Shown here piece after piece: positions 35,441 through 43,421 of a DNA stretch of 64,000 nucleotides. Position numbers and translations under genes: made by a program. The first letter of the stretch is position 1; every line of letters begins with the position of its first letter. The notes beneath the pieces are model-generated. The model was not told the DNA's origin, made no database searches, and was given only the letters and a program-made list of their open reading frames with translations. The stretch covers positions 1 to 64,000 of the forward strand of contig NZ_JAHZUY010000002.1 of the NCBI RefSeq assembly GCF_019458025.1. Direction: 5' to 3'. This DNA comes from Caldovatus aquaticus (GTDB lineage Bacteria > Pseudomonadota > Alphaproteobacteria > Acetobacterales > Acetobacteraceae).

Positions 35441-36250
35441 ATGACCGCGACCGCCGACACCGAGGCCGCCCTGCTCGAACTCGCCGCCGATCTCGCCCGG
35501 CGCGCGGCGGCCGCGATCATGGCCGTGCGCGCCGCCGGCTTCGCCGTCGCGCGCAAGGCCGACCGCAGCCCCGTCACCGAGGCCGACCGCATCGCCGAGG
35601 CCCTGGTCGTCGAGGGCCTGCGCGCCGCCACGCCGGATATCCCCGTGGTCGCGGAGGAGGAGGTCGAGGCCGGCACCGCGCCCACCCCGGACGCGGCGGG
35701 GGCGCGCTTCTGGCTCGTGGACCCGCTCGACGGCACGCGCGAATTCGCCGCCGGGCGCGAGGCCTTCACCGTCAACATCGGCCTCGTCGCGGCGCGCCGC
35801 GCCGTGCTCGGCGCGGTGGCGGTGCCGGCGACGGGCGAGCTGTTCGGCGGCATCGTCGGCCGCGGCGCCTGGAAGGAGGAGGCGGGCGGCCCGCGCCGCC
35901 CGATCGCGGTGCGCTCCCCGCCGCCCGAGGGCCTGACCGTGATGGCGAGCCGGCACTACGCCGACGACCCGCGCCTTCCCGCCTTCCTCGCCGGCCGGCA
36001 CGTGGCGCGCGTGGTGCACATCGGCTCGGCGGTGAAGTTCTGCCGCATCGCCGAGGGCGCGGCCGACCTCTATCCGCGCTTCGGCCCGACCAGCGAGTGG
36101 GACACCGCGGCGCCGCAGGCGGTGCTGGAGGCGGCGGGCGGCACGGTGCGGCGGCTGGAGGACGCGGGCGGCCCCCTGCTCTACGGCAAGCCCGGCTGGG
36201 AGAATCCGGCCTTCGTCTGCACCGGCGCCGATCCGGCGGCGGCGCGATGA
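35441..36250 (+). CDS. cysQ: 3'(2'),5'-bisphosphate nucleotidase CysQ / inositol monophosphatase family
   Basis: A 269-residue Mg2+-dependent phosphatase. Metal-binding motifs are VAEEE, WLVDPLDGTREF and EWDTAAPQAVLEAAGG. The DPLDGTREF form with a short N-terminus favours CysQ (hydrolysis of PAP from sulfate assimilation) over inositol phosphatase or HisN, but these cannot be separated with certainty. Its TGA overlaps the ATG of the Sua5 gene (ATGA), so they are coupled. Confidence 0.85.
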   Translation: MTATADTEAALLELAADLARRAAAAIMAVRAAGFAVARKADRSPVTEADRIAEALVVEGLRAATPDIPVVAEEEVEAGTAPTPDAAGARFWLVDPLDGTREFAAGREAFTVNIGLVAARRAVLGAVAVPATGELFGGIVGRGAWKEEAGGPRRPIAVRSPPPEGLTVMASRHYADDPRLPAFLAGRHVARVVHIGSAVKFCRIAEGAADLYPRFGPTSEWDTAAPQAVLEAAGGTVRRLEDAGGPLLYGKPGWENPAFVCTGADPAAAR

Positions 36251-37245
36251 CCGAGCGGCTGCGGCCCGAGGAGACCGCGCGCGCCGCCGCGCTGCTCCGC
36301 GCGGGCGCGCTGGTCGCCTTCCCCACCGAGACGGTCTATGGCCTCGGCGCCGACGCGTGCAACGGCCGGGCGGTGGCCGCGGTGTTCGAGGCCAAGGGCC
36401 GCCCGCACTTCAACCCGCTGATCTGCCATTACGCGAGCGCCGACGCCGCCTTCGCCGACGTCCGGCCCGACGCCCGCGCGCGCGCGCTGGCGGCGACGTT
36501 CTGGCCGGGTCCGCTCAGCCTGGTGCTGCCGCGCCGCGCGGAATGCCGCGTGGACCTCCTCGCCAGCGCCGGGCTCGACACGCTCGCGGTGCGCGTGCCG
36601 GCGCATCCGCTGGCGCTCGACCTGCTGCGGCGCGTGGACCGGCCGGTGGCGGCCCCCTCGGCCAACCGCTCCGGCCGCGTCAGCCCGACCACGGCCGAGG
36701 CGGTGCTCGAGGAGCTGGGCGGCCGGATCGCCGCGGTGCTCGACGGCGGGCCCTGCCCGGTCGGGCTGGAATCCACCGTGCTCGACCTGAGCGGGAACGG
36801 CGCGGTCCTGCTCCGCCCCGGCGGCGTGCCGCTGGAGGCGATCGAGTCGGTGATCGGGCCGGTCGGCCGCGCCCCGCCCCCCGAAGCCGGCGCGGCGGCG
36901 CGGCGCGCGCCCGGGCTGCTCGCCTCGCACTACGCGCCGTCGCTGCCGCTGCGGCTGAACGCCACCTCCGTGGCGCCGGACGAGGCGCTGCTCGCCTTCG
37001 GCCCGCCGCTGCCCGGCGCCGGGGCGGTGTGGTCGCTGAGCGACTCGGGCGACCTGCGCGAGGCGGCGGCGCGGCTGTTCGCCGGGCTGCGCTGGCTGGA
37101 CGCCGAGGGCGCGCGGCGCGGCCTCAAGCGCATCGCCGTGATGCCGATCCCCGCGCACGGGCTGGGCCTCGCCGTCAACGACCGCCTGGCGCGCGCGGCG
37201 GCGCCGCGGCCGGACGACCCGCCGGCGCCGCCCGACGGCGGCTAG
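36247..37245 (+). CDS. L-threonylcarbamoyladenylate synthase (Sua5/YrdC/TsaC)
   Basis: A 332-residue enzyme making threonylcarbamoyl-AMP from threonine, bicarbonate and ATP for t6A37 of tRNA. The YrdC domain (about 8-190) has AFPTETVYGLGADA, RPHFNPLICH and the KxR-type core with APSANRSGRVSPTTAEAV. The C-terminal Sua5 domain begins APGLLASHYAPSLPLRL. So this is the long Sua5 form. It overlaps cysQ by 4 bp. Its TAG is the start of the reversed copy of the dispersed repeat (37242-37310). Confidence 0.95.
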   Translation: MTERLRPEETARAAALLRAGALVAFPTETVYGLGADACNGRAVAAVFEAKGRPHFNPLICHYASADAAFADVRPDARARALAATFWPGPLSLVLPRRAECRVDLLASAGLDTLAVRVPAHPLALDLLRRVDRPVAAPSANRSGRVSPTTAEAVLEELGGRIAAVLDGGPCPVGLESTVLDLSGNGAVLLRPGGVPLEAIESVIGPVGRAPPPEAGAAARRAPGLLASHYAPSLPLRLNATSVAPDEALLAFGPPLPGAGAVWSLSDSGDLREAAARLFAGLRWLDAEGARRGLKRIAVMPIPAHGLGLAVNDRLARAAAPRPDDPPAPPDGG

Positions 37246-37310
37246 GGCCGGGAGCCGGGCGCGGACGGCGGAAGGCGACGGCGGGCGCGGAGCGGCTTGG
37301 CAGGCAACGG
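37242..37310 (-). repeat. Dispersed intergenic repeat, diverged reversed copy E
   Basis: About 69 bp beginning at the stop codon of the Sua5 gene (CTAG). The complement carries the same order of blocks as copies A-D: the CTAG end, GCGGACGGCGG, GGCGGGCGCG and GGCAACGG. Orientation is opposite to copies A-D but again places the CTAG end at the stop codon of the upstream gene. Identity is lower, so confidence is moderate. Confidence 0.45.
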
Positions 37311-37533
37311 GCGGGGGCCGCCGCCGGCCCGGTCGCGCCCTCGTGCCCTCCGCCGCCGGGCACGGGTGCGGGGTGACAGCCGCGCGCGGGTCGGCCCGAC
37401 CGGCACGGGCCGGAGCCGCCGCGCGTGGAGCCGAGCGAAAGGGCTCCAGGCCGCGATGGCCGGCCGCGCCGCGCCGCCCTTGCCGCGCGCCGCGCGTCCG
37501 TGTCCTCTCGGCCGCGAGCCGCGAGGGACCCCG

Positions 37534-38142
37534 ATGACCGCACCATTGCCGGACCGGCACCCCGAGGGACACGACCGCCCCGACCGCCCGCCCCGCCCCG
37601 CCCCCGGCCGCCTCGCCTTCTTCCTCGCCTACCTCCAGATCGGCCTGTCCGGCTTCGGCGGCGCCAACGCCTGGGCGCGCCGCGTGCTGGTCGAGGAGCG
37701 CGGCTGGCTGAGCGAGCAGGAATACGCGGAGTATCTCGGTCTCGCGCAGATCCTCCCGGGCCCGAACGCGCTCAACTGCGCGGTGATGGTCGGCGACCGC
37801 TTCCACGGCGCGGCCGGGGCGGCGCTCGCCCTGCTCGGCATCCTCGGCGGACCGCTGGTGCCGCTGCTCGGCATCGCCGGGCTCTACGCGCGCTACGGGT
37901 CGGAGCCGCTGGTCGTCGGCGCGCTCGACGGCCTCGCCGCCGCCGCCGCCGGCATGACGATCGGCACGGCGCTGAAGATCGCCACCCGGCTGCGGCCGAG
38001 CCTCGCCCTCGCCGCGGTCGGCGCCTGCGCCTTCGCCGCCGTCGGCCTGCTGCGCCTGCCGCTGCTCGCGGTGGTGCTGGCGCTCGCGCCGCTCGGCATC
38101 CTCGCCGCCTGGGCGGCGCCGCAGCGGGGGCCGGGGCGATGA
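37534..38142 (+). CDS. Chromate transporter, N-terminal-type subunit
   Basis: A 202-residue CHR-family membrane protein, one half of a ChrA transporter. It carries the family signature SGFGGANAWARRVLVEERGW and LAQILPGPNALN, with about five hydrophobic segments. Short-chain CHR proteins occur as pairs; the second (38139-38672) overlaps it by 4 bp (ATGA). Chromate efflux or another oxyanion/sulfate-like transport is possible. ATG 37534 follows GAGGGACCCCG. Confidence 0.9.
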   Translation: MTAPLPDRHPEGHDRPDRPPRPAPGRLAFFLAYLQIGLSGFGGANAWARRVLVEERGWLSEQEYAEYLGLAQILPGPNALNCAVMVGDRFHGAAGAALALLGILGGPLVPLLGIAGLYARYGSEPLVVGALDGLAAAAAGMTIGTALKIATRLRPSLALAAVGACAFAAVGLLRLPLLAVVLALAPLGILAAWAAPQRGPGR

Positions 38143-38672
38143 CGGGCGGCACCCTCGCGCTGCTGGTCCAGCTTGCCCTCACCTTCGCGCCGCTGTCGCT
38201 GGTCGCGATCGGCGGGGCGATCGCGGTGCTGCCCGAGATCCGGCGCCAGGTGGTGGAGGTGCGCGGCTGGGTCGCGGCGGACGCCTTCATGGACCTGTTC
38301 GCCCTCGCCCAGGCGGCGCCGGGGCCGAACATGATGGTGGTGAGCCTGATCGGCTGGCAGGTCGCGGGCCTCGCCGGGCTTGCGGTGGCGACGCTCGCCA
38401 TGGTCGGGCCGCCGGCGCTGCTGGCGCTGGCGCTCGGGCGGCTCAGGGCGCGCTTCGCCGGCCTCGCCTGGGTGCGGGTGACGCAGGCCGGGCTGATCCC
38501 GATCGCGCTCGGCCTCAATCTCGCGAGCGGTGTGGTGCTGGCGCAGGCGGCGCACCAGGGCGCGGTCACGCTGGCGCTCGCGCTCGGCACCACGCTGTTC
38601 GTCTGGCTGACGCGCTGGAGCCCGCTGTGGGCGCTGGCGGCCGGCGCGATCGCGGGGATGGCGGCGGCCTGA
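38139..38672 (+). CDS. Chromate transporter, C-terminal-type subunit
   Basis: A 177-residue CHR-family partner. It starts MTGGTLALLVQLALTFAPLSL and has the signature SLVAIGGAIAVLPEIRRQVVE and LAQAAPGPNMMVVSLIGWQ, which match the second half of full-length ChrA. Its ATG lies inside the last codons of the first subunit. The two half-size proteins are expected to form an antiparallel heterodimer. It is followed by repeat copy C. Confidence 0.9.
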   Translation: MTGGTLALLVQLALTFAPLSLVAIGGAIAVLPEIRRQVVEVRGWVAADAFMDLFALAQAAPGPNMMVVSLIGWQVAGLAGLAVATLAMVGPPALLALALGRLRARFAGLAWVRVTQAGLIPIALGLNLASGVVLAQAAHQGAVTLALALGTTLFVWLTRWSPLWALAAGAIAGMAAA

Positions 38673-38736
38673 GGGCGCCGCCGGCCTGACGCGCGAACAC
38701 CCAGGGCCGCCTGCGCCCGGCCGTGCCCGCGCCCGC

Positions 38737-38813
38737 GGCAGGGGCCCCGGCGCGTCGTCTGTCGGGCCGAGTCGCGCGCCCGGCCGTTTCCCGCCGTCCG
38801 CGATCCGCGCTAG
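38737..38813 (+). repeat. Dispersed intergenic repeat, copy C
   Basis: A 77-bp copy starting GGCAGGGGCCCCGGCGCG and ending GTCCGCGATCCGCGCTAG. Its CTAG end contains the stop codon of the minus-strand gene 38810-39475, as copy A does for the aminotransferase. The chromate transporter gene ends 64 bp before it. Confidence 0.68.
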
Positions 38814-39475
38814 CGCCGGGGATGGTGCGGCACGGCCGGAGGCGGCTCCTCCATCTGCGCATAGGCATGGCCGGCGCAGCCCACGGTGGGGTTCACCGCG
38901 TGGAACAGCCCGGCCGGGTTCTCCTTGAACAGCCAGACGTGCAGGTCGTAGTGGTGCAGCGCGCGCGGCATCAGCGGCTCGTGCCCCTCCATCGGCCCGT
39001 CGAAGGGCCGGCCGAAGAGGCTCGGGCGCTCCGCGACGCCGGTGGCGAGGGGCACGAACCACTCCGCCGCGACCAGGCGCAGGTGGCCGTTCCCGGCCGG
39101 CTCGTACACCAGGATCTGCGGGCGCATGGGATCCGGGGTCGGACCGAGCAGCGCGGCGTTCAGGAAATGCACCCCCATGCCGCCCTCGGCGTACTCGACG
39201 CAGCCGAGCGTCGAGAAGTAGCCGTCGCGCACGGCGACGACCGGGTCCTCGTACTTGCGCAGGGCATCGCGCACCGCCGCCAGTTCGGGCGGCAGCTCCG
39301 GCGCGCGCATCGGCAGGGAGGTCCGGTGCTGCGGCGCGGCGTGGCTCCCGCCCGCCCCCTGCTGCGCGGCGGCGCCGAGCGCCGCGGCCAGAGCGGCACC
39401 GGCGCCGAGGACCGTCGCGGCCAGGAAGAGGCGCGTGCGGCCGCGCCGGCGGGGCGTGCAGGCGGCGTCGTCCAT
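38810..39475 (-). CDS. Secreted protein of unknown function with GMGVHFLN and GCAGHAYAQ motifs
   Basis: A 221-residue product with an N-terminal signal (TRLFLAATVLGAGAALAAALG). The mature part has LGCVEYAEGGMGVHFLN, a PQILVYEPAGNGHLRLVAAEWF segment and the C-terminal ALHHYDLHVWLFKENPAG then NPTVGCAGHAYAQ. The His/Cys-rich ends (YDLHVWLF, C-x-G-H) suggest a metal site. I believe related proteins occur in actinobacteria and proteobacteria, but no function is known to me. It is not part of a clear operon. The TAG stop lies in repeat copy C. Confidence 0.75.
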   Translation of the reverse strand: MDDAACTPRRRGRTRLFLAATVLGAGAALAAALGAAAQQGAGGSHAAPQHRTSLPMRAPELPPELAAVRDALRKYEDPVVAVRDGYFSTLGCVEYAEGGMGVHFLNAALLGPTPDPMRPQILVYEPAGNGHLRLVAAEWFVPLATGVAERPSLFGRPFDGPMEGHEPLMPRALHHYDLHVWLFKENPAGLFHAVNPTVGCAGHAYAQMEEPPPAVPHHPRR

Positions 39476-39727
39476 GAGGGGCTCCTCCCAGGGCGCGGCG
39501 TTGCGAGCGGCCGCCCGCCCGCCAAGCGCGGCGGCCTCAGGCCCGGCCGGTCTCGCGGCCATCCCCCTGCCGGTGTCGGGGGATGCCGGGAGCCACTCTA
39601 GGAAGGGTGCGTTGCGCCATCATGTCGCGCCGCGTTTCGTGATGCGGCGCCGCGGGGCGTCGCGGCCCAATCCAGGCGCGCGCCGACGGCGCGCAGGCGC
39701 CGCCGCCAGGGCGGCGGCGGTGACGGC

Positions 39728-40774
39728 CTAATCCACGCGCGCGCCGATGGCGCGGATCAGCGGCGCCAGACGCTCCTGCTCCGCGGCGCGGTGGGCGGCG
39801 ATGTCCTCCGGCGAGGTCCACCAGGCCGTCGCGCCGTGCCCGGCGAAGGCGCGCCGGAGATCCTCGCTCTCCAGCGCCTGCCGCGCCAGGGCCGAGATCC
39901 GCGCGACCACCGGCGCCGGCAGTCCGGCCGGGCCGCAGACGCAGGTCCAGGAGGTCATCTCGTAGCCGGGCAGGAACTCGGCCATGGTCGGGATGTCGGG
40001 CACCACCGGGCTGCGCTGCGCGGTGGTGACGGCGAGCGGGCGCACCTTGCCCTCGCGCGCCTGCGCGAGCGCCGTCGGGATGTTGTCGAAGATCATGTGG
40101 ATGCGCCCGGCGATGAGGTCCACCATCGCCGGCGCGGTGCCGCGATAGGGCACGTGGATCACGTCCACGCCCGCGAGCTTCTTGAACAGCTCGCCCGAGA
40201 GGTGGATGGTCGTCCCGGAGCCGGCCGAGCCGTAGGAGTAGCGTCCCGGATTGGCGCGCAGCAGCGCGATCAGTTCCGGCACGCTGCGCGCCGGCAGGTC
40301 GTTGTTGATGACGAGCAGGTTGGGCAGCCGCCAGAGGCCCGAGAGGAAGGTGAAGTCCTTCGCCGGGTCGAAGGGGAGCGCGGCGTAGAGCGTCGGCGCG
40401 ATGGCGTGGGTGGCGATGCCGCCGAGGCCGATGGTGTAGCCGTCCGGCGCGGCGCGCGCGATGACGGTCGCGCCGACGTTGCCGGCCGAGCCGGAGCGGT
40501 TGTCCACGACGAATTGCTGGCCTGTCAGGGCGCTCATCCTGGCGCACCAGAGGCGCGAGAGCGTGTCGGTCGGCCCGCCGGCCGGATAGGGGTTGATGTA
40601 GCGCACCGGCTGGGAGGGCCAGGGCGCCGCGGTCGTCCCCTGCCCGAGCGCCGGCCTGGCGCCGAACGGCGCGACGGCGGCCCCGGCCCAGGCGAGGAGC
40701 GCCGCGCGGCGCGACCGCGGCGCGGCGGGCAACGGGTCTGCGGCGCCCTTCTTCCCGGACGTCGGCTCGGACAT
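39728..40774 (-). CDS. TctC/Bug-type periplasmic solute-binding protein
   Basis: A 348-residue Bug-family binding protein. The N-terminus has SRRAALLAWAGAAVAPFGARPALGQ, a twin-arginine-like signal with cleavage after ALG. The mature start is WPSQPVRYINPYPAGGPTD, with VIHVPYRGTAPAMVDLIAG and FIFDNIPT-like pocket residues (MIFDNIPTALAQ). It is only distantly similar to the Bug protein at 5759-6794, so the ligands likely differ. No transporter membrane gene is adjacent. Confidence 0.92.
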   Translation of the reverse strand: MSEPTSGKKGAADPLPAAPRSRRAALLAWAGAAVAPFGARPALGQGTTAAPWPSQPVRYINPYPAGGPTDTLSRLWCARMSALTGQQFVVDNRSGSAGNVGATVIARAAPDGYTIGLGGIATHAIAPTLYAALPFDPAKDFTFLSGLWRLPNLLVINNDLPARSVPELIALLRANPGRYSYGSAGSGTTIHLSGELFKKLAGVDVIHVPYRGTAPAMVDLIAGRIHMIFDNIPTALAQAREGKVRPLAVTTAQRSPVVPDIPTMAEFLPGYEMTSWTCVCGPAGLPAPVVARISALARQALESEDLRRAFAGHGATAWWTSPEDIAAHRAAEQERLAPLIRAIGARVD

Positions 40775-40912
40775 CGGTCTCCTCCCTGGACGGGCCGGCG
40801 CCCCCTGCGCCTTCCGGACGGGGCGCGACAGCGCGAGAGGATACGCCGGCGCGCGATCGGTACGCCACCGGCCGGGATGCCTCGGCGGCCGGGGCGGCCC
40901 GCCGGGACGCCG

Positions 40913-41041
40913 TCAGGAGGGCTGCCCGCGGCGCGCCCCGCCGCGCATGTAGCGGCGCTCCGGCCGGTAGCCGGAGCCTGTCAGCCAGGCCCAGAGCCGC
41001 CGCAGCGCCGTCCGCAGCCGTGCCAGTTCCCCGTTGCCCAT
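40913..41041 (-). CDS. Possible small basic protein
   Basis: A 42-residue ORF starting MGNGELARLRTALRRLWAWL with Arg-rich, Trp-containing sequence, then RPERRYMRGGARRGQPS. It has a good Shine-Dalgarno (GAGGGG about 6 nt before ATG 41041), which argues for translation. It lies between the Bug gene and the divergent hypothetical gene at 41339. No homologue is recognised. Confidence 0.35.
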   Translation of the reverse strand: MGNGELARLRTALRRLWAWLTGSGYRPERRYMRGGARRGQPS

Positions 41042-41338
41042 GACCCGCCCCTCGTGGCGCGCCAGGCGCGCAGCCGCCTTCCGCCGGGGGTCTCCAGGCC
41101 CGCTCTCCCGGCCGGCGCCGCGCAGTGCCGTCGCGCAGTGGATTGCGCACCACAGAGTGGCCCTTCCCGGCCCGGCAGGACAGCCGGCACGATGCCGTTT
41201 CGTGCCATTCCCGCCACGGTGTTGCGCTTCGGCGACATGCGTCGGGCGGGGCGCGCCGGCCCTGCAGCTCCGGGACGACCGGCGGCCGGCCGCGCGATTC
41301 CGCATCGCCGCGCGCCGCCGTCGGGGTAAGCTTCCGCG

Positions 41339-41728
41339 ATGCACACCCCTGGCGGCGAACCGGACGACAGCCGCGCCGTCCGTGTCCGGGTCTATCGGGG
41401 CCGCGCCCACTACGACGCGAAGGCGATCCACCGGGCACCGGAGGGCGCGGACCTCACGGCCTTCCTCAAGCGCGGCGCGCTGGCCGCCCTGCCCAGGGCC
41501 GCGGGCTGGCACCTTGTCGTCCTCTCCGTCGAGCGGACCAGGGCGGGGGAGGCCCTCGCGCCGATGCTCGACCGGCTGGCCCGGCGCCTGACGCGCACCG
41601 CCCCGCCCGATACCGTCGCCGCGCTGGCGGTGGCGGGCGACGGCGCGCGCGCCGTGCTGGCGGTCGGCGCCAGGGACGCCGCCTGGATCGGGCGCCTGCG
41701 CACGGCGCTCGGCGGGATTGGGCGCTGA
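41339..41728 (+). CDS. Hypothetical protein
   Basis: A 129-residue acidic-to-basic product with ordered beta-alpha pattern (VRVRVYRGRAHYDAKAI, GWHLVVLSVERTRAG, TVAALAVAGDGARAVLAVG). This suggests a small alpha/beta protein. No signal or membrane segment. The upstream region (41042-41338) is non-coding GC-rich sequence. No family recognised; its amino-acid composition is less biased than random frames here. Confidence 0.5.
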   Translation: MHTPGGEPDDSRAVRVRVYRGRAHYDAKAIHRAPEGADLTAFLKRGALAALPRAAGWHLVVLSVERTRAGEALAPMLDRLARRLTRTAPPDTVAALAVAGDGARAVLAVGARDAAWIGRLRTALGGIGR

Positions 41729-42046
41729 CGCGGTGGCGCTTCCGCCCGGCGGGCGCCGGCCGCCGCGGCACGACGGGAAGCCTCGGTGGCGCCGGTGCCG
41801 GCACGCTGCCGTCCGTCCGGCGCCCCGCCGACGCTGTTGCGGCGCCCGCCCGGTCCCGCCTAGGCTCGCCCCGGCGTGCCCGGATGACCGCGCCGCGATG
41901 CGGGCCGGCCTCCCGCAACGCCCGGCGCCCGCGGGAGCAGGCCGGACCCCGGCTCCCGCCGCCGACTGCCCAGGACGGCCCGCGCGGGCAGCGGGGAGGC
42001 GCGAGGGAAGAAGCGAGCCGATCACAAGCGAAGCGGCCAGAAAACC
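41729..42046. other. Intergenic stretch upstream of the RAM-domain gene
   Basis: About 320 bp. The last 50 bp (GAGGGAAGAAGCGAGCCGAT, then AAGCGAAGCGGCCAGAAAACC) are purine-rich and hold the likely ribosome-binding region of the next gene. The rest is GC-rich with no supported gene. Confidence 0.45.
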
Positions 42047-42301
42047 ATGCGACCGATATTCGTCATGATCAAATGCGAGATGGGGCAGGCCTATCGCGTG
42101 GCGCGCGAGATGGCCGACACGATCGAGGAGCTGTCGGAGATGCACTCCATCTCCGGCCAGTACGACCTGATCGGCAAGTTCTACCTCGAGCCGGACCGGG
42201 ACATCGGCCTGTTCGTCGTCGAGCGGCTGCAGACCGTGCCGGGGGTGAAGGACACCTACACGCTGCAGACCTTCAACGCCTTCTCCGGCGGACGCGGCTG
42301 A
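42047..42301 (+). CDS. Stand-alone Lrp/AsnC ligand-binding (RAM) domain protein
   Basis: An 84-residue single RAM domain, starting MRPIFVMIKCEMGQAYRVA and containing ELSEMHSISGQYDLIGKFYL and the C-terminal VKDTYTLQTFNAFSG. There is no helix-turn-helix, so it cannot bind DNA by itself. Such small proteins (SraA/DM1-like) form octamers or pair with full-length Lrp proteins and bind amino acids. Conserved G-x-Y/F-D at the ligand pocket is kept. It is a single gene followed by the lipoprotein gene 71 bp downstream. Confidence 0.9.
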   Translation: MRPIFVMIKCEMGQAYRVAREMADTIEELSEMHSISGQYDLIGKFYLEPDRDIGLFVVERLQTVPGVKDTYTLQTFNAFSGGRG

Positions 42302-42372
42302 CCGCCGGCGCCCGCGCCCCGCGCACGGAACCCCGCGGGACACCGGGGCTGTAGCCGCCCGAGGATCCGTCC

Positions 42373-42837
42373 ATGCGACATCTCGTCCGGCTGACGCTCG
42401 CCAGCGGGCTGGCGCTCGCCGCCGGCGGCTGCGCCGAGGTCTATGACGACGGCGGCTACTACGGCGACTATGGCGGCTACCGCTACGGACCGGGCTACCT
42501 GCCGTATGGCGGCCGCTTCTACGACCGCCCCTACGACTTCGCCGTGCCGCCCTACCGCTACGGGCCGCCGTCCTATCGCTACCTGCCTCCCCCGCCGCCG
42601 GGCATCGCCGCGCCACGCCGGCGCCCCCCGGCGCCACCGCCCGCCGTGGCCGGTCCGGGCGGTGGGCGGCCGTTCGCGCCTCCCCCGGCTCCCCCCGCCG
42701 CCGCGATGCGGCCGCCGCCGGGCATCCGGCCTGGTCCGCCGCCCCAGGCGCACGCCCCGCCTACGGTGAGCGGGGACACCTATATCCGCCGCTATCTCCA
42801 GCAGCGTGGCACGCCCGAGGTCGGTACCGGCAATTGA
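42373..42837 (+). CDS. Tyr/Pro-rich envelope protein, possible lipoprotein
   Basis: A 154-residue product with a signal sequence (RLTLASGLALAAGGCAE) ending in a weak lipobox-like AGGC, so Cys acylation is possible. The mature part is Gly/Tyr-rich (YGDYGGYRYGPGYLPYGG), then a long Pro-rich region and a C-terminal STGDTYIRRYL-like segment (SGDTYIRRYLQQRG). Its composition suggests a disordered, surface-exposed envelope protein. A related small lipoprotein follows after 113 bp. Confidence 0.65.
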   Translation: MRHLVRLTLASGLALAAGGCAEVYDDGGYYGDYGGYRYGPGYLPYGGRFYDRPYDFAVPPYRYGPPSYRYLPPPPPGIAAPRRRPPAPPPAVAGPGGGRPFAPPPAPPAAAMRPPPGIRPGPPPQAHAPPTVSGDTYIRRYLQQRGTPEVGTGN

Positions 42838-42950
42838 GCGGCAAGGAGCGCGGGCGGGCGTCCCGAGGCTGCCCCGAATCCGACACCATCGTGCCGCCGG
42901 AACGCCCGGCGGCCCGGCCATCTGGCAGGGAGGACGAGGAGGACGAACCG

Positions 42951-43235
42951 ATGCGTTGGAGCCCGATGCGCAGGCTGATGACCGTCGCCGCCCTCGCGGG
43001 CGCGGTGCTGGCGGCGGGCTGCACCGATCCCTACGGGCGCGTGGACCCGGCGCGCACGGCGCTGCTCGGCGCCGGCATCGGTGCGGCGGCCGGGCTCGCC
43101 GGCGGCGCGATCGCCGCCGAGAACCAGCGGCGGAGCTACTACGGCTATTACGGCGGTCCGGCCTACTATCCGCCGCCGCCCCCGCGATACTACTACCCGA
43201 GGCCGCGCTACTACTACTACTACTACGGCTACTGA
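42951..43235 (+). CDS. Glycine-zipper lipoprotein, Tyr-rich tail
   Basis: A 94-residue product. The signal MRRLMTVAALAGAVLAAGC has a lipobox-like end (LAAGC) and the mature protein begins at Cys. A glycine-zipper membrane-like segment follows (LLGAGIGAAAGLAGGAIAA), as in small envelope lipoproteins of the SlyB/YMGG class. The tail is a run of Tyr and Pro (PRYYYPRPRYYYYYYGY). ATG 42951 has GAGGACGA upstream. An in-frame start at 42834 would add 39 residues before the signal and is less likely. Confidence 0.78.
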   Translation: MRWSPMRRLMTVAALAGAVLAAGCTDPYGRVDPARTALLGAGIGAAAGLAGGAIAAENQRRSYYGYYGGPAYYPPPPPRYYYPRPRYYYYYYGY

Positions 43236-43343
43236 GGGGATCCCGCCGCGCGGGCGGGCGGCCGGCGTCCCCCGGTCGCGTCCGTGCGCTCGCGGCCCGG
43301 CGGTGGTGCGCGCCTCGCGCCGTTTCCGCCCGGCGGGGCGTGC

Positions 43344-43421
43344 GGCAACGGCTCGAGCGCGTCGTCTGCCGCGCGGACTCACGCGCCCGGCCGTATCCCG
43401 CCGTCCGCGGTCCGCTCTCAG
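43344..43421 (+). repeat. Dispersed intergenic repeat, copy D
   Basis: A 78-bp copy starting GGCAACGGCTCGAGCGCG and ending GTCCGCGGTCCGCTCTCAG. It shares with copy A a further upstream match (CGGGGCGTGC). Its end overlaps the stop codon (TCA on this strand) of the minus-strand LolD-like ATPase gene. Confidence 0.68.

Noticed and set aside
42834-42950. Longer N-terminus for the glycine-zipper lipoprotein
   Set aside because: It would put 39 charged residues before a clear lipoprotein signal, and ATG 42951 has its own ribosome-binding site.
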